DNA of 21,819 nucleotides from Plakobranchus ocellatus (taxonomy: Eukaryota; Mollusca; Gastropoda; Plakobranchidae). The notes under the pieces were generated by a model. The model did not search any database and was not told where the DNA came from. It saw only the letters and a list, made by a program, of their open reading frames with translations. Below, piece after piece: positions 1-12,100 of this stretch. A program made the translations under genes and the position numbers. The DNA lies in assembly GCA_019648995.1 (NCBI GenBank), contig BLXT01001211.1, positions 850,493 to 872,311 of the forward strand, in the 5' to 3' direction. The first letter of the stretch is position 1. The number at the start of each line of letters is the position of its first letter.

Positions 1-29
1 TCCTACCCCCACCAAGTGAAGAGGCTTAC

Positions 30-170
30 CTTTTCTCCATGAACCAAGCTCCTCTGCATGGCCTTCAGAGCTTTCACTATCTGGGCTTTGGTGGCTGCAG
101 GTTTTTCCATCGCCTCGAGTCCTCCCTCGAGCAGCTTCAGGAGGAAAGGAATCATCTCAGCAGCCAGGGC
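30..170 (-). CDS. DNAJC13: DNAJC13 exon M, last in the window
   Basis: 47 codons, phase 0 to 0: [20 protein letters not shown], then [20 protein letters not shown] and HGEK. The acceptor is cctccacccag and the donor AAG|GTAAGC. The next residues in the family (V-N-E-I and about 70 more to the C-terminus) must lie on exons below position 24. Confidence 0.97.
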
Positions 171-3100
171 CTGGGTGGAGGAAACCATTAAACAGATACG
201 AATCAGACTCAGAGATACTTTCCCTGATATTGTTACAATCGGAAAAAAAAAATGTGAGTAACTGAACCTGAGTTGCTTTATGTAATATTGTTTGGCTTCT
301 TTTTTCCTTTGAAAAGACAATATAAGCACTGCAACCTTCTCATAAAAAAAAAAAACCTTGCAGTATTTGATTTTGATTAAAAAGAAACAAAAAACATACA
401 AATATTACACAAATGCCAAAGAAGCGTGTAAACACAACTTAACATGTAGTATTCTAAACTTTTATCTTCAAAGGTAAAAAAAAAATTGATGCTCCAGAGG
501 CAAATGTTGAAATTTTGTTGGAAAAATCCGCTACATTAATAGGCTCTGAAAGGAAAGACTTATGAGCCCACATCATTCTAAGAGAGTGTAAACATTAAAT
601 TGCCCTATAAAAAGCCTCTCCAACCATTTAAGGCGTGTAAACTTTGATTTTTATAAGAGCTCTAAGATACAGATGAGTCAAAAAATAAAACTATGACTTT
701 AACAGGAGTTCTTAGATACAGTTGCGTCAAAAAAAAAAACTATGATGCTAACAAGAGTTCTTAGACACAGGCGACTCAAGAAATAAATTGTAATTTTAAC
801 AGGAGTTCTTATATAAACAGGAGTTCTTAGATACATGTGAGTCAAGAAATCAACTTCAACTTTTATAAGACAGAGCTCTGAAATAGAGATCAAGAAATAT
901 GATAAACATGAAACTGACTTTCCTATTGATAGACATGTTTAAGGCAATACTAATCTTGGGACCAGAAAGTCATATTTTCAAATCCTAATAGCGCTGAAGT
1001 TGTGCCATGAGTAAATTCACCTTTTTTTTTTTTTTCCTCAGACCACCCATCCTTTTGTGAGTACCCCTTTACTGATGTAAACAGAAATATACTGGTACTT
1101 ATATTTATTTCCTCACAGACAGTAATACAAAATTTTAATTCTGGAGATAGCAAAACTTTTTTAAGCCCTCTAGAGAAAGACCCTGATCTATTCTTAATCT
1201 CCGTATGTGTGTTCAATATTTTTGTATATTTAATATAATGGCTATCATCATACTTGCAGCACACTCATGGTGTGAACATTTTTCTCCACAACAACTTTGT
1301 GACTTCATAGTTAGATTGCGTAAGTTAAAAAAAAATCCTCCTCAGCAAAAATATATAATATCAACATCTAGATCTTATATATTTATATATTCTGAGGGTT
1401 ATTTAGATCCTATTTCTGTGTGACAATTTCTGTGCATCAGAGCCCCTATATCTTGGCCACATGAGCAAAATTAATCAATTTGTTGTTAACCCTAATGTTT
1501 TGAATTCAACCCCTCAGCAGTCACATTGTTCAGGTTTTTTCCTGCCTGTCAGTCAACATTTTGGATTCTCAAAGACGCATGAAATAACCACAACTTCCCT
1601 TCCATCCTTACAGAGGTAGCCTAATGTATAAGAAGATTTGCCAAACAGTGCATGACATATGAGATGCAGTGAGATTAATAAAGCTTCACAGAGTTAAAGC
1701 CTAGGCTTTACACACTTCAACAATTTTCATTAAGCTTAATCCAAACATCTTACCTTTTTTCTCTTCTTCATCTTCACACACTTCACTCATTTTCACTGAG
1801 CCCTATCCCAAAAATCTTACCTGTTTTCAGTAGGCTTCGTCTTCACACACTTCATTTTCACTGAGCCCTATCTTAAACATCTTACCTGTTTTCACTCGGC
1901 TTCACCTTCACACACTCCACCTGTTTTCCAAAGTTTGATTCAAACACCTTGTCTGTTTTCTCTAGGCTTCATCTTCACCACACTTCACTCATTTTCACTG
2001 AGCCCTATCTCAAACATCTGACCTGTTTTCACTCGGCTTCACCTTCACACACTCCACCTGTTTTCCAAAGTTTGATTCAAACACCTTGTCTGTTTTCTCT
2101 AGGCTTCATCTTCACAACACTTCACTCATTTTCACTGAGCCCTATCTCAAACATCTTACCTGTTTTCACTCGGCTTCACCTCAAAAACCACACCTATTTT
2201 GACTGACCTGTTTCACAAGCTCATCCTCTCCTTTCTCAAACATCTTTGCCAGGGCCTCTGCCGCCAGACCTATCACATCACGGCGGATTTTCATTGCTCT
2301 TTTGATTGGGGCTACACACTCAATTGAGGCCATACTCCTGATACACAGCTGGGGAGGAGGAAAAAGAAAAAGGGGGGAAAGATATGACCACTGATCAACT
2401 TTTTTTTTGTTAATTAGGTGTAAGAAAAGACGTCAACAGTTTCAATTGTTTTTTTCCTATTTTGACCACAGAGTAAAATGAAAAATAGCCAAAAGCATAC
2501 ATATTTCACCAAAAAGAAGTTTTCATTGCTAGGAATAAGTGTAAAATGGGTAAAATTGCATTAATGTCAAATGTTTTTGACTACAATTTTCTTAGAATGT
2601 TAAAGAGACTCTGGCAGATTTTTATGACGTTAGATATCTATTGGGGCAGAAAATTATTCATCTGGTTGCATCAACCTTGTTCTATGGCTGCCTTTCCCAG
2701 AAACTATCATTTTTCCGTGACTAGTACATACTTGAAACACATTTGAAACTATGCCAAGAGAGTCCGATCTTCACTTAAAATTCCAATTCATTCCTACACT
2801 GAAAAATTCCATTTCATTTATGAAATTTGCAAAGGTGAAAACTAGATACATACATTTTGATGAATGCCTCACAATTCAAAATTGTTCAGAATAGGTGTAG
2901 GGAGGAAACATCTTCCTTGAATATATTTTCTGCCATCTCCAATACAATAGGGCCAGACTCAAGACATAACTGCTGGACATTCCAATTTCCTTATTCAAGG
3001 ATAAGCTATAAAAATAAAGTGATCCCATGCCTGGTCCAAGCCTCAGGGAGAAACCAGGAGTAGGGTCCCGACTTTTCTTGGCATACGGCATTCTGTGGTA

Positions 3101-6100
3101 GTTTGCTATTGCTTTCCTCGCCACCTTTACATTTGCCCAGTCTAAAGAGATCTAGCTCTCCATTTGTCCTGGGTGGGTTCGGAGGAGCAATGAAAAAATG
3201 GCTCAGCCCTGACTGAGATCCGAACCTCTGATCGCTCACTGGTGGCCTACTGCCCTACCACATGAGCCCCCACTCCCTAATAAGCTAAAGATACCCTATA
3301 AAAATGAATAGAGAGATGAAGAAGATAGTGGACAGATCGGAACACTTACCTCACTATAAGACAGCTGGTGCACCACTTGCACAGCAGATTTGGGAACAGC
3401 GTTCACTTTAGAACCCTCCATGATGTGAAAGATGCGTGGGATATAGCCTAGGGATGGGACCTGGTCCAACAGGCTTGAGTGGGCTTGGAATAGACACACT
3501 GTTCCTGTAGTCAGCGTCTCCAGCATGTCACCCTGAGGAACAAATAGGGGAAGAGAGAGGGGAAAAAAATGCTAGATTTGTATGTGGAAAAAGTATGTCA
3601 GAGGAGATCAAGCTGGATCATGTATTTTTTTTTTCAATTGACCATTTAACGGCAATAAAGTCAATAAATCAGAATTTTTTCAAGTAGGAATCCTAAATAG
3701 GCCATCACAAAAGGGTTAAGGTACATTGTGTTGATGCCCCCACAATCTTTTCTCACTACAACTTTTTCAAGAAAATCAATCCTGACAAAAATATGGCACA
3801 GGCCGAATGAAAAGGAGAGAGGCAGACACACAAATTACTGTATTTTACAATCCTCACAAACATTATAAAAAGGAGACGTGTATTTTCAGTCTATGAGGGA
3901 TGCCAACTGGAAATTTCTTTAAATGCCTGAAAACTGTAGGATTTGCTAAGTGCTACTTCAGCAATGGCCATTAAGTTTCAATATGCCTCAAATTCCAAAA
4001 AAATTGTTATATCATGACTATAGGTACAGGAAGAACTAGCACATATATAAAAATCTCATTTGGAATATAACAATAAAATAGGATTTCTGGCTTTCACTAC
4101 GATAATGACATCCCTGACAATATGTGAGGAGAAACACCACAAAGAGAAACGTTTTGAGGTAGGTCTGCCATTACCACATAGGTTTAACACCGATGATATT
4201 GCTACCTGAATGGCTACAGCACAGATACGTGTGCAATTAATATTGGTTCAGTTGTCAAAATCATCAACTTTTTCATATACAAATTCTCTGAGATCGATGT
4301 TTTAACACCATTTAAAATCTGTGGTTGATGATCTTTTGAAAGCATAAACTTTTCTTTTTTCCCTGGCTGATTCATCCTCAAAATGTCTCATACATTTCTC
4401 CATTGCTCCTTAAGGCAGACCTCCATCTCAGATGACAAGCAGAGCAAACATACTTTTGTTTTTTTTTATCAAAGTCTTACATTCGGCTGTGAGGAGCCAG
4501 CAGCTTTTGTCCACTGTTCCAACAACTCTGTTAGAAACTCCTTTGGTCGCCGCAGCACCCAAGCCGGATTGGCAATAAAAAGCCGGAGAAAAACTCCCCC
4601 GACAACCACCTCTCCCTGGGAGCCCGAGTAAACAACCTCAAAGTCATCCTTCAGATTCCATCGGGCGTTAGCGTCTTCCCTCTGCGCGTGAAGGTGTCTG
4701 GGGAAGATAGGAGAGAAATAGACATAAGAAAAGAAAACAATTTGTGGCATGTCTTGGGAGAAACTTTGAATCAAGAAATCTTCTCATGAAGGTGCCTGGA
4801 GAAGGTAGGGAGAGAAACAGACATAAGAAAAGAAATCAATTTGTGGCATGTCTGGGGAGAAACTTTGAATCAAGAAATCATCTGCTAATTAATGATAAGT
4901 TTTTCATATAGAGCATCCCAATTTTTTCAACATTTACTTTTGTTTTTGAACTGCCGTTCCACCATGACAAAATGACTTTCCATAAGTTGTTGAATTTTTT
5001 TTTTTAATTCTAGAACAAAAAGAGAATTTTCAATTTCCAAAATTGTGCGCCTTAAATATTTTTTCTTCACTATATTTATTTGTTTTGTAAAAAGTAAAAT
5101 TGTAGATTTGAAAAATCAATCAGGCAATGGAAACAGGAAAAAAAATGACATTCGATTGCCATTGCAAAAAAAAAGCGCTTTCTTACAGTCAAACAGACGG
5201 ATAGGAAATAGATAAAGAGGAATGGATGGAAAACAGAAAAGGGCAAATAAACTATCTAGCCAAACTCTCCCAGTTGCGACATCTTTTGACTGTCAAAAAC
5301 TGCCAAGTCTTACAAAGCTTTTTTTCACTACATGTGTATTTTTTTTTTTTTTAGGGTTTTCTCTTCCTCATGGAGTCTACAGGGCCCAGTGGTTTGCAAA
5401 TTCACCCTTAAAATTGTAAATAGTATTGTAGGGATCATGTGAATAAACAGTTGTTCAATAGCATATGATAGCACGCAAGATTTCAATAGAACAACTCAGT
5501 CATCAAAACAATATTACTGTTATTTAGCCATGCAGCTAAGTGAGAATTATGACAAAAAAAACATTAGTGCAATTAATCATTGTAATTCTTTCTTAAGTGA
5601 TTGAATGTTAAATTATATTACAGGGAGGGTAAGGTTTATGCTTTTTTCCTTGCAAATCAATAACACAACTTCTCACAGGATTCCTTCTTAATATCATTAG
5701 GGTATCTGAACATCTTCACGAAAAAAAAAAAAGATTATTTCAGTTTCTATCATCATTGAACAAAAACTTTCTTGGGGGAGAAAAACAACCCAAATTCATA
5801 CAAATAAAATTTTCACACAATAAGAATCAAGACTTTGGACAAGTAAACAGGAGGAATAACTCTAAATTCTCTAAATATAACTGCATACTTCTCTCTGAGC
5901 TTGATGACTGTGGCGCAGACCTTTTCTCTGGCTTCATCATTCCATATTAGCTCAGGGTTCTCATGAGAGCCTGAAAATTTAAAAAAAAAAAAAAAAACCA
6001 TCACTGTAACCATTTAGCACAGTTTACTGAGAGAGACTGAATTTCCCTTGAGTAATAACAGGTTGAGCCATGCAATAAGACTGTACAATATTGCAAGAAA

Positions 6101-9100
6101 GGTAAAAAATCTTATTTGTTGTTTTTTTTTTAAGTATCTAAAAAATAGTTCATACGTAAATCAATGCCTCCTCATTTCTTCCAGGTTTTTTGAGGAAAAA
6201 AAATTAAACCAGTACAGGCAATAAATAAGACTGTGTTTTCATCCTACATTGTATTCAGTGAATAATTTTTGTTCCTTAGAAAATACACTCTTAAAGAATA
6301 TATCAATGTGTGGTGTTTTTCTGCCCTCAAATTTGATGTGTTGCTGGAGGAACAAAGAAAAAATGGGACACTATTTAAATGCTTCACATTGTTCTTTGGG
6401 GTTTTTTTTTAAAGATTTTAATCTTGATCATAATTTCCAATTTGGCCAAAAAAGTTACTAAAGAAAATGATCTAAAAAATCCAGAAATATTCTAATCACT
6501 CTTTAATTTTCAAATGCCCTTGTGTAACAACATGTCTCACTGGAAAAAAAAAAATTAAGATTGAAATAAAATAGAACATTTAAAAAAAAAATTTTAAATT
6601 AAAAAAAATACACTTTTTTTTTTTTTAAAGAAAAAAAATATGTAAATGAAATGATACACAGTATGATAGTATCATATTACTTTCTCATGCACAGTTTAAT
6701 TTTCTTTCTATTTTTTTCTTGTAATTTCAGTTTATTTTATTTACTTGCTACTATTTTGTGAAAAATTATTTACAGATCCTTGTTAGTTAAAACAATTTTA
6801 ACCATTTCATTATTCTCTTTAATTTATGTATTTGTTGAAACACCAGGCTCATTAACTATAGAAATTTGAAATGAGAAGAAAACCAAAGCCGTCCCAACCT
6901 TCAAACATATGCACTGAAGCTTCAGCAGAATCTCTCATAGCATCCATGAAGATTGGAGGGAGAAATTTGTTGAGCACGATTCGAACCTTGGGCCCAACAA
7001 GCTTGTCGGAGAGCATTTTAGCCATCAGCTCAGCACTCTTCTCCCTTACCTCAGGCTTGGTCGCATTGCAGAAAAGATCCAGCAAATACACAAGACAGCC
7101 TGCAATCAGAGTGACACCAATAAAATTAGAAGGGAGAGAAAATTCACATTGGAGAAAAGACTGAGCAAATAGATAAGCCTACAATTAGATTGACACCAAT
7201 AGAATTAGGATAGTGAGGGAATCCAAATTGCAGATAAGATCCAGCAAACACACGCAACAGTCTACAGCCAGTACTAATGAAGCTCATAGACACAATTTTA
7301 TGCCAAGCTCATTTACAAAATAAACTTAGCTGGATCCATTGAAAAAGATTCCATTGCACCCATAATCATAAAAATTATTGTACACTTATATCACTGACCT
7401 GAAGTTGAAGCTTACCTTTCACCATAGCTTCCTTCACAATCTTAGTGTTGGACATGAGAGCAAACAGGCTCTCCAGTGTCATTAGACGGCCTGGAATGAA
7501 TCAAAATGCAAGAACTCTCTAAATATCCACATAATTATAAAACATACATATTTTTGTACTGATTCAAATTTTACATAAATTTACAATTTAATGTTGTCCC
7601 TAATACTTAAGGTTGAGTGGTGGCAAAAAATTCTGGGCCACTTGTCTACAATGCAAGAGACAACTAATTTTGTTTGCCAAAGATCTACTGTAAAAAGCAT
7701 AGATGAGTACATTTTTTTTGACAACCTATTTTAGCATGGAAATGAGGTTAAAACAGGTCCTTGTGAATTTTTTGCAGAAAAATTCCACACACACAAAGCT
7801 TTGGTTTTTGTTTATATATTCTATATTCACAACAAGGTGATCTCAGGCTATCAGGCCTCAGCCAGACGAGGACATCGGTAGTCGGACTCAAACTTGTGAC
7901 AGAAAAGTCCTTACAGATCTCAGGGTGGGTTGGCTAGGCTAGCCATGGTGCCCCCGCCCCCACCCTCTCCCTTTCATTCCAAATATAAAAGAGAAAGAAG
8001 GAAAGATGTGAAGGCTCTTGAAAACTTAAAATCAAATACACAATAAAGAAGATTGAGAAGAGATGACCCTCTCTCCACTTCCTCCCATACTTACAAGCAG
8101 TGACACTCTGTAATGAAAAAAGGAGATAACCCAACACTTCTGCTGCTGCAATATCTTTGACACACTCCTGGTTTCCTGTCACGCAGTTGATCACCTGGTG
8201 ATGGAGGTTATTTTTGCAAACAGTTAGATTAATACTATGGCAAAAGAAAAGTATTCTTTAGAATAAATATGTAAGAAATATATTCTCTAAAAAAATGTCT
8301 TAATATACAAGGATGTCTAAAATATATTTTCTTTGAAAAAAAATGTACTTAAAAATGTCTATGAAAATTTTTCTTTAAAAAAAATTCACTCTTGAGAAAA
8401 GCGTTTCTCAATATTTTATTAATCAATGGAAATGAAATATTTTACACTCATGAACAGATTCAAAGCTGGGTTTGAGCATATGGTAGAATGTGTAGGTGTC
8501 ATCCAAGCCTTGCAAAGGATTTAGATCTCAAACTTCAAAAACTTATTTTCAGTGTACTAATGTATCTATTCTCATCACTAAGACCAGAAAAAAACTGCTA
8601 CCCTCACAACCACACACAGCATTTGTATACAATACCTCAATCGTAAACTGTTGCAGTCTTGAGTATTCCTCCATGCGTAGTAAGGCAAAAATCAACTTGA
8701 AGTGGCCAATACACTGGATTTCAACACCTGTTAAAAAAAAACAATAAATAAGGAAAATTTATATAATTTCCTTTCAGCTGCAAAAAGGAAATTCATATCT
8801 TAAATATTGCTCTTGGTGTGTTGGCCAGCTTTCTTCTTCTTTTCATTGCCTTCTTTTTTTTAGTAGCATCTACTTAAAATTCAAAAAAGAAAAAATACAC
8901 AAGAGATATTTTGAAAATTAAAGTCACAACAGGACACATATATGATTTTCATACACAAGCTTACCTGTAGGCCAAGTTGCATTCCGTCTAAAAAAAAAAA
9001 AAAAAAAAGACAGCACTCTTCAAGGCAAAGAGATGAAAATGATCATAGGAAGTGATAAGAAAGGCAGGCCTTTTTTAATCTCGCCCCCCACCCCTCCACC

Positions 9101-12100
9101 TTCCACTCAAATAAAGCCATGCAGTCTCACATTTCACAACTTAGACACAATTTGAGATGCAGCGTTTTATTCCTCAACTCCTTAAAATCAATTTTTTATT
9201 AGACGTCTTGTACACACTAGGCAATGTTAAGTCTGAACCCCTGTAATTTACGAGTTCCTGTTTACATTCAATACACATTCAAACTTTGATTTGTTATCGC
9301 ATGTGAGTGATTGGCTGGTAGTATTGTGGTCACTGACCTGGACTAGCCTTGATAATATTCCTGAGCGCCTCCAGAGCCATCTCAAGCTGACTCATGCGCA
9401 CCAGATGGTCAGGACTCTGCTCTTTCTGCAGCATCAGCAGTGAGTGTAGATACTGTAAAAAAAAACACACCAAACAAATCAAGGCAGAGTGGAATTTAAT
9501 TGTGGGGATTGAGAGTGGATTTTCAATCTCAGACAAAAAACACTAGATATTGGCCAAGATTTTTTAGCATGTGAGGCAGTGGCTCAAAAAATTAGTCACA
9601 AGTCAGATTCTGAGCATTTTGAGTTGTGAGCAGACTGCTTAGGCCTTCAGCTAACATCCTTATATAGACAAAAAAAAAATAAAAAGGTCTCTAGCCAAAT
9701 TGTGTCAAAAGATAAGTAAGTTTGAGAATTGTACTTTTGTGCTGCTGAATCATCCACAGTGATGAGTTAGGAGTAAAGTTTGTTCTTATTCAAAATTGTC
9801 CAGAAAAGATATCAACATGGCAAAGGAATAGTAGTTTATCACAATGCTTGTGAAAAAAGAAAAAGGATAAACAATTACACCTCACTTATTTTTTATCTTC
9901 TCCAAAACTGCATTACAAAGCAATCACTAAAAGATTTATCTCAACAAACTCAAACATTTTTTTTTTTTAATTATCTGAGCGAAAGGAAAATTGAAAAAGT
10001 TAGAGACAATTCACTTACCTGGGCTTGAGAACCAAGATAATCCAGCAAGTCAATGGTGAAGCCTTTGGGGTTCTACAGAAATAAAATAGGGGGTGAAGAG
10101 ATTAACAGTAATCAGCTTCTTCACAACTTAACCAAAATGATTGGTTTGATTTTTTTGTGAGGCCTATCTGCATCAAGGCAATAATCTCAGGCCACCAGGC
10201 CTTCCGTCAGGCGAGGGCCCTGGTAGCAAGGCTCAAACCCATGTCAGAAAGTAGTCCTTAACAAAGTTAAGAGGATTATTCAGCCCACTCACTACTCCAT
10301 GATCTCTAAACTTTCGGCTCTCTTTAGCCTGGGCACTGTTGACAGGATGGAACTGGCAACAGAAGCTTTTTGAAGATTTGAATGCAAGATTGCAAACATG
10401 TACACCACCAGCAGCTCTAGCCATGATAAACTTGAAAAAGGTGTAAAAACAATTTATAAACTTGAAGAGAGACTTAACTCATAGTGCCCTATGTACGAGA
10501 TAGCTCGGACAGCTTGACCTAGTTTTGTGGACCAAGCACGAGTTATCTCGTACAGCATGGTTCAGCGCTCTGGACCAAGCACGCAATACTCGGCTACGTA
10601 CGTTTACAACGTTATCATCTTTTCATTACAAATAGCTCTTCTATAAAGTGAAGAAATGAAAGGGTCTTCATCACATGACTTTCTACAATAGCGTTAGTTT
10701 ACAGTTCTAGCAGTGACATCATAATTATGTTGAATACTTCGTTTTTTTAACCGTTTTTACTGCAGTAATCGATGGCTCACTTACATTACCTTTACTTTTC
10801 ATGTATTTTCTACAAATGAGCGCCAGTGTATTACAAGTACCTATGTATGTCTTCAATAAACTTTATCAAAAACTTCCTGAGAAAGCAAGAAAAAAAAACT
10901 TAAAATAAACTACGGCAGAAAAACAAAACATGAATAACCATGAACACAGGTAAAAACAGCTGGTCCAGTGGGAGTGGCTCTGTGCTGGGCAGCCAGTCCG
11001 TGACCTAGTTAAGCGGCGTGCTTGACCAGGGTAGAATGAGTTAAAGAATCTTTCCCACAGCGCATTTACCATAAGGTGGAATGCTCAAAAGAAAATCTGG
11101 CTTCTAAGAAAAATTTGGTCCTCTTAGTAAAAGTGTCACAAAATAAGTCCAGTTAAGGATCTACATAATGGACTTCAAACTGCAATGGTTTAAAAAAAAA
11201 AAAAAACCTCATTTCTCTCTGTACAGAACTTTCTTTTGACTTCCTATATGTAGAGCAATGGCAGTTTTCACTTCTATTATTTAGGTTTTTCATTTGCATA
11301 GCTATTGATATTTAAAAGGTTTGGAGTAGGGATTTCTTACCTCAAGGACAAAAGTTGGCTGTTCATTGAAGATTCTAACAAAGATGTCTCCAACAATCAG
11401 CTCTTTGGCGTGGATTTCAAACACAAAGTCAGCGCCGTAGCTCGGGTCACACTCGCCCTGATCAGATCCAATAGAAACATATGAATTTATGCAGATGGTT
11501 AGAGTGAGGTTATAGAGGAGAGGCAAACAGTGAAACTGTCCTTTGCATCTGAATCATTGACACAAGCTAATTCATATGGTGACATAAAAACATGTTACAG
11601 AGGGTGCAGGTAATGAATAGCACATTTCTGCGAAATTGTTCAGGGGAAAAAAATGAATGAGTAGAAAATAGGAACAAATGAATATAAATATATGTAAACA
11701 AAGAGAGAAAAAAATCCATAAAAATTGCATTTAACCCTCTAGATATGAGAAACATAGCCTTATCTTTTAAAAAAATACAAAAGCAATTGTAAGAAAAAAA
11801 TACTGAGTGGCACAGAATAGATTGCTAACTCAATCACTACATTAGATAACATTCAGCTTGTTGCGTCTTGCCATGGATTTAAATCCATTAGCAAAATTGT
11901 TTATAGAATTTAAAAAAATGGATAAGGTACCAATCAATGTGGGATAAGATTAATCTATTCGCATAAAATGCGTTTTAATAAACAGTCCCAAATTCATAAT
12001 CTATAGTTGAAACATGTGCCAAGCTAAACTCACATACTGATTTGCTCGGTGTCAGTATATTGTGGTCAATGCTGTTGCAGTGTAATCGCAACTTCAAGAC

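Larger units (their letters stand above)
171..2207 (-). other. Intron between exons L and M
   Basis: 2037 bp of AT-rich intron. Besides the two tandem arrays listed separately (about 657-895 and 1725-2200) it holds only A/T homopolymers and unremarkable sequence. No coding signal is seen in 900-1725. Confidence 0.85.
10073..11340 (-). other. Intron between exons B and C
   Basis: 1268 bp, largely made of two insertions: SINE-like family 2 copy 2 (about 10170-10305) and a TTAA-flanked nonautonomous element (10478-11040). The rest is plain AT-rich intron. Confidence 0.75.

Noticed and set aside
58-261. Open frame on the plus strand over the left end
   Set aside because: It is antisense to exon M, whose minus-strand protein matches DNAJC13 residue by residue.
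657-895. CRISPR-like array
   Set aside because: The repeats are diverged and merge into one another without unique spacers, in an animal intron. It is an ordinary tandem repeat.
1949-2206. Plus-strand frame with repeated [12 protein letters not shown]-type sequence
   Set aside because: It is a read-through of the 137-bp tandem array, with no start context and no family similarity.
2857-3239. Open frames on both strands
   Set aside because: They lie mostly within the SINE at 3009-3279.
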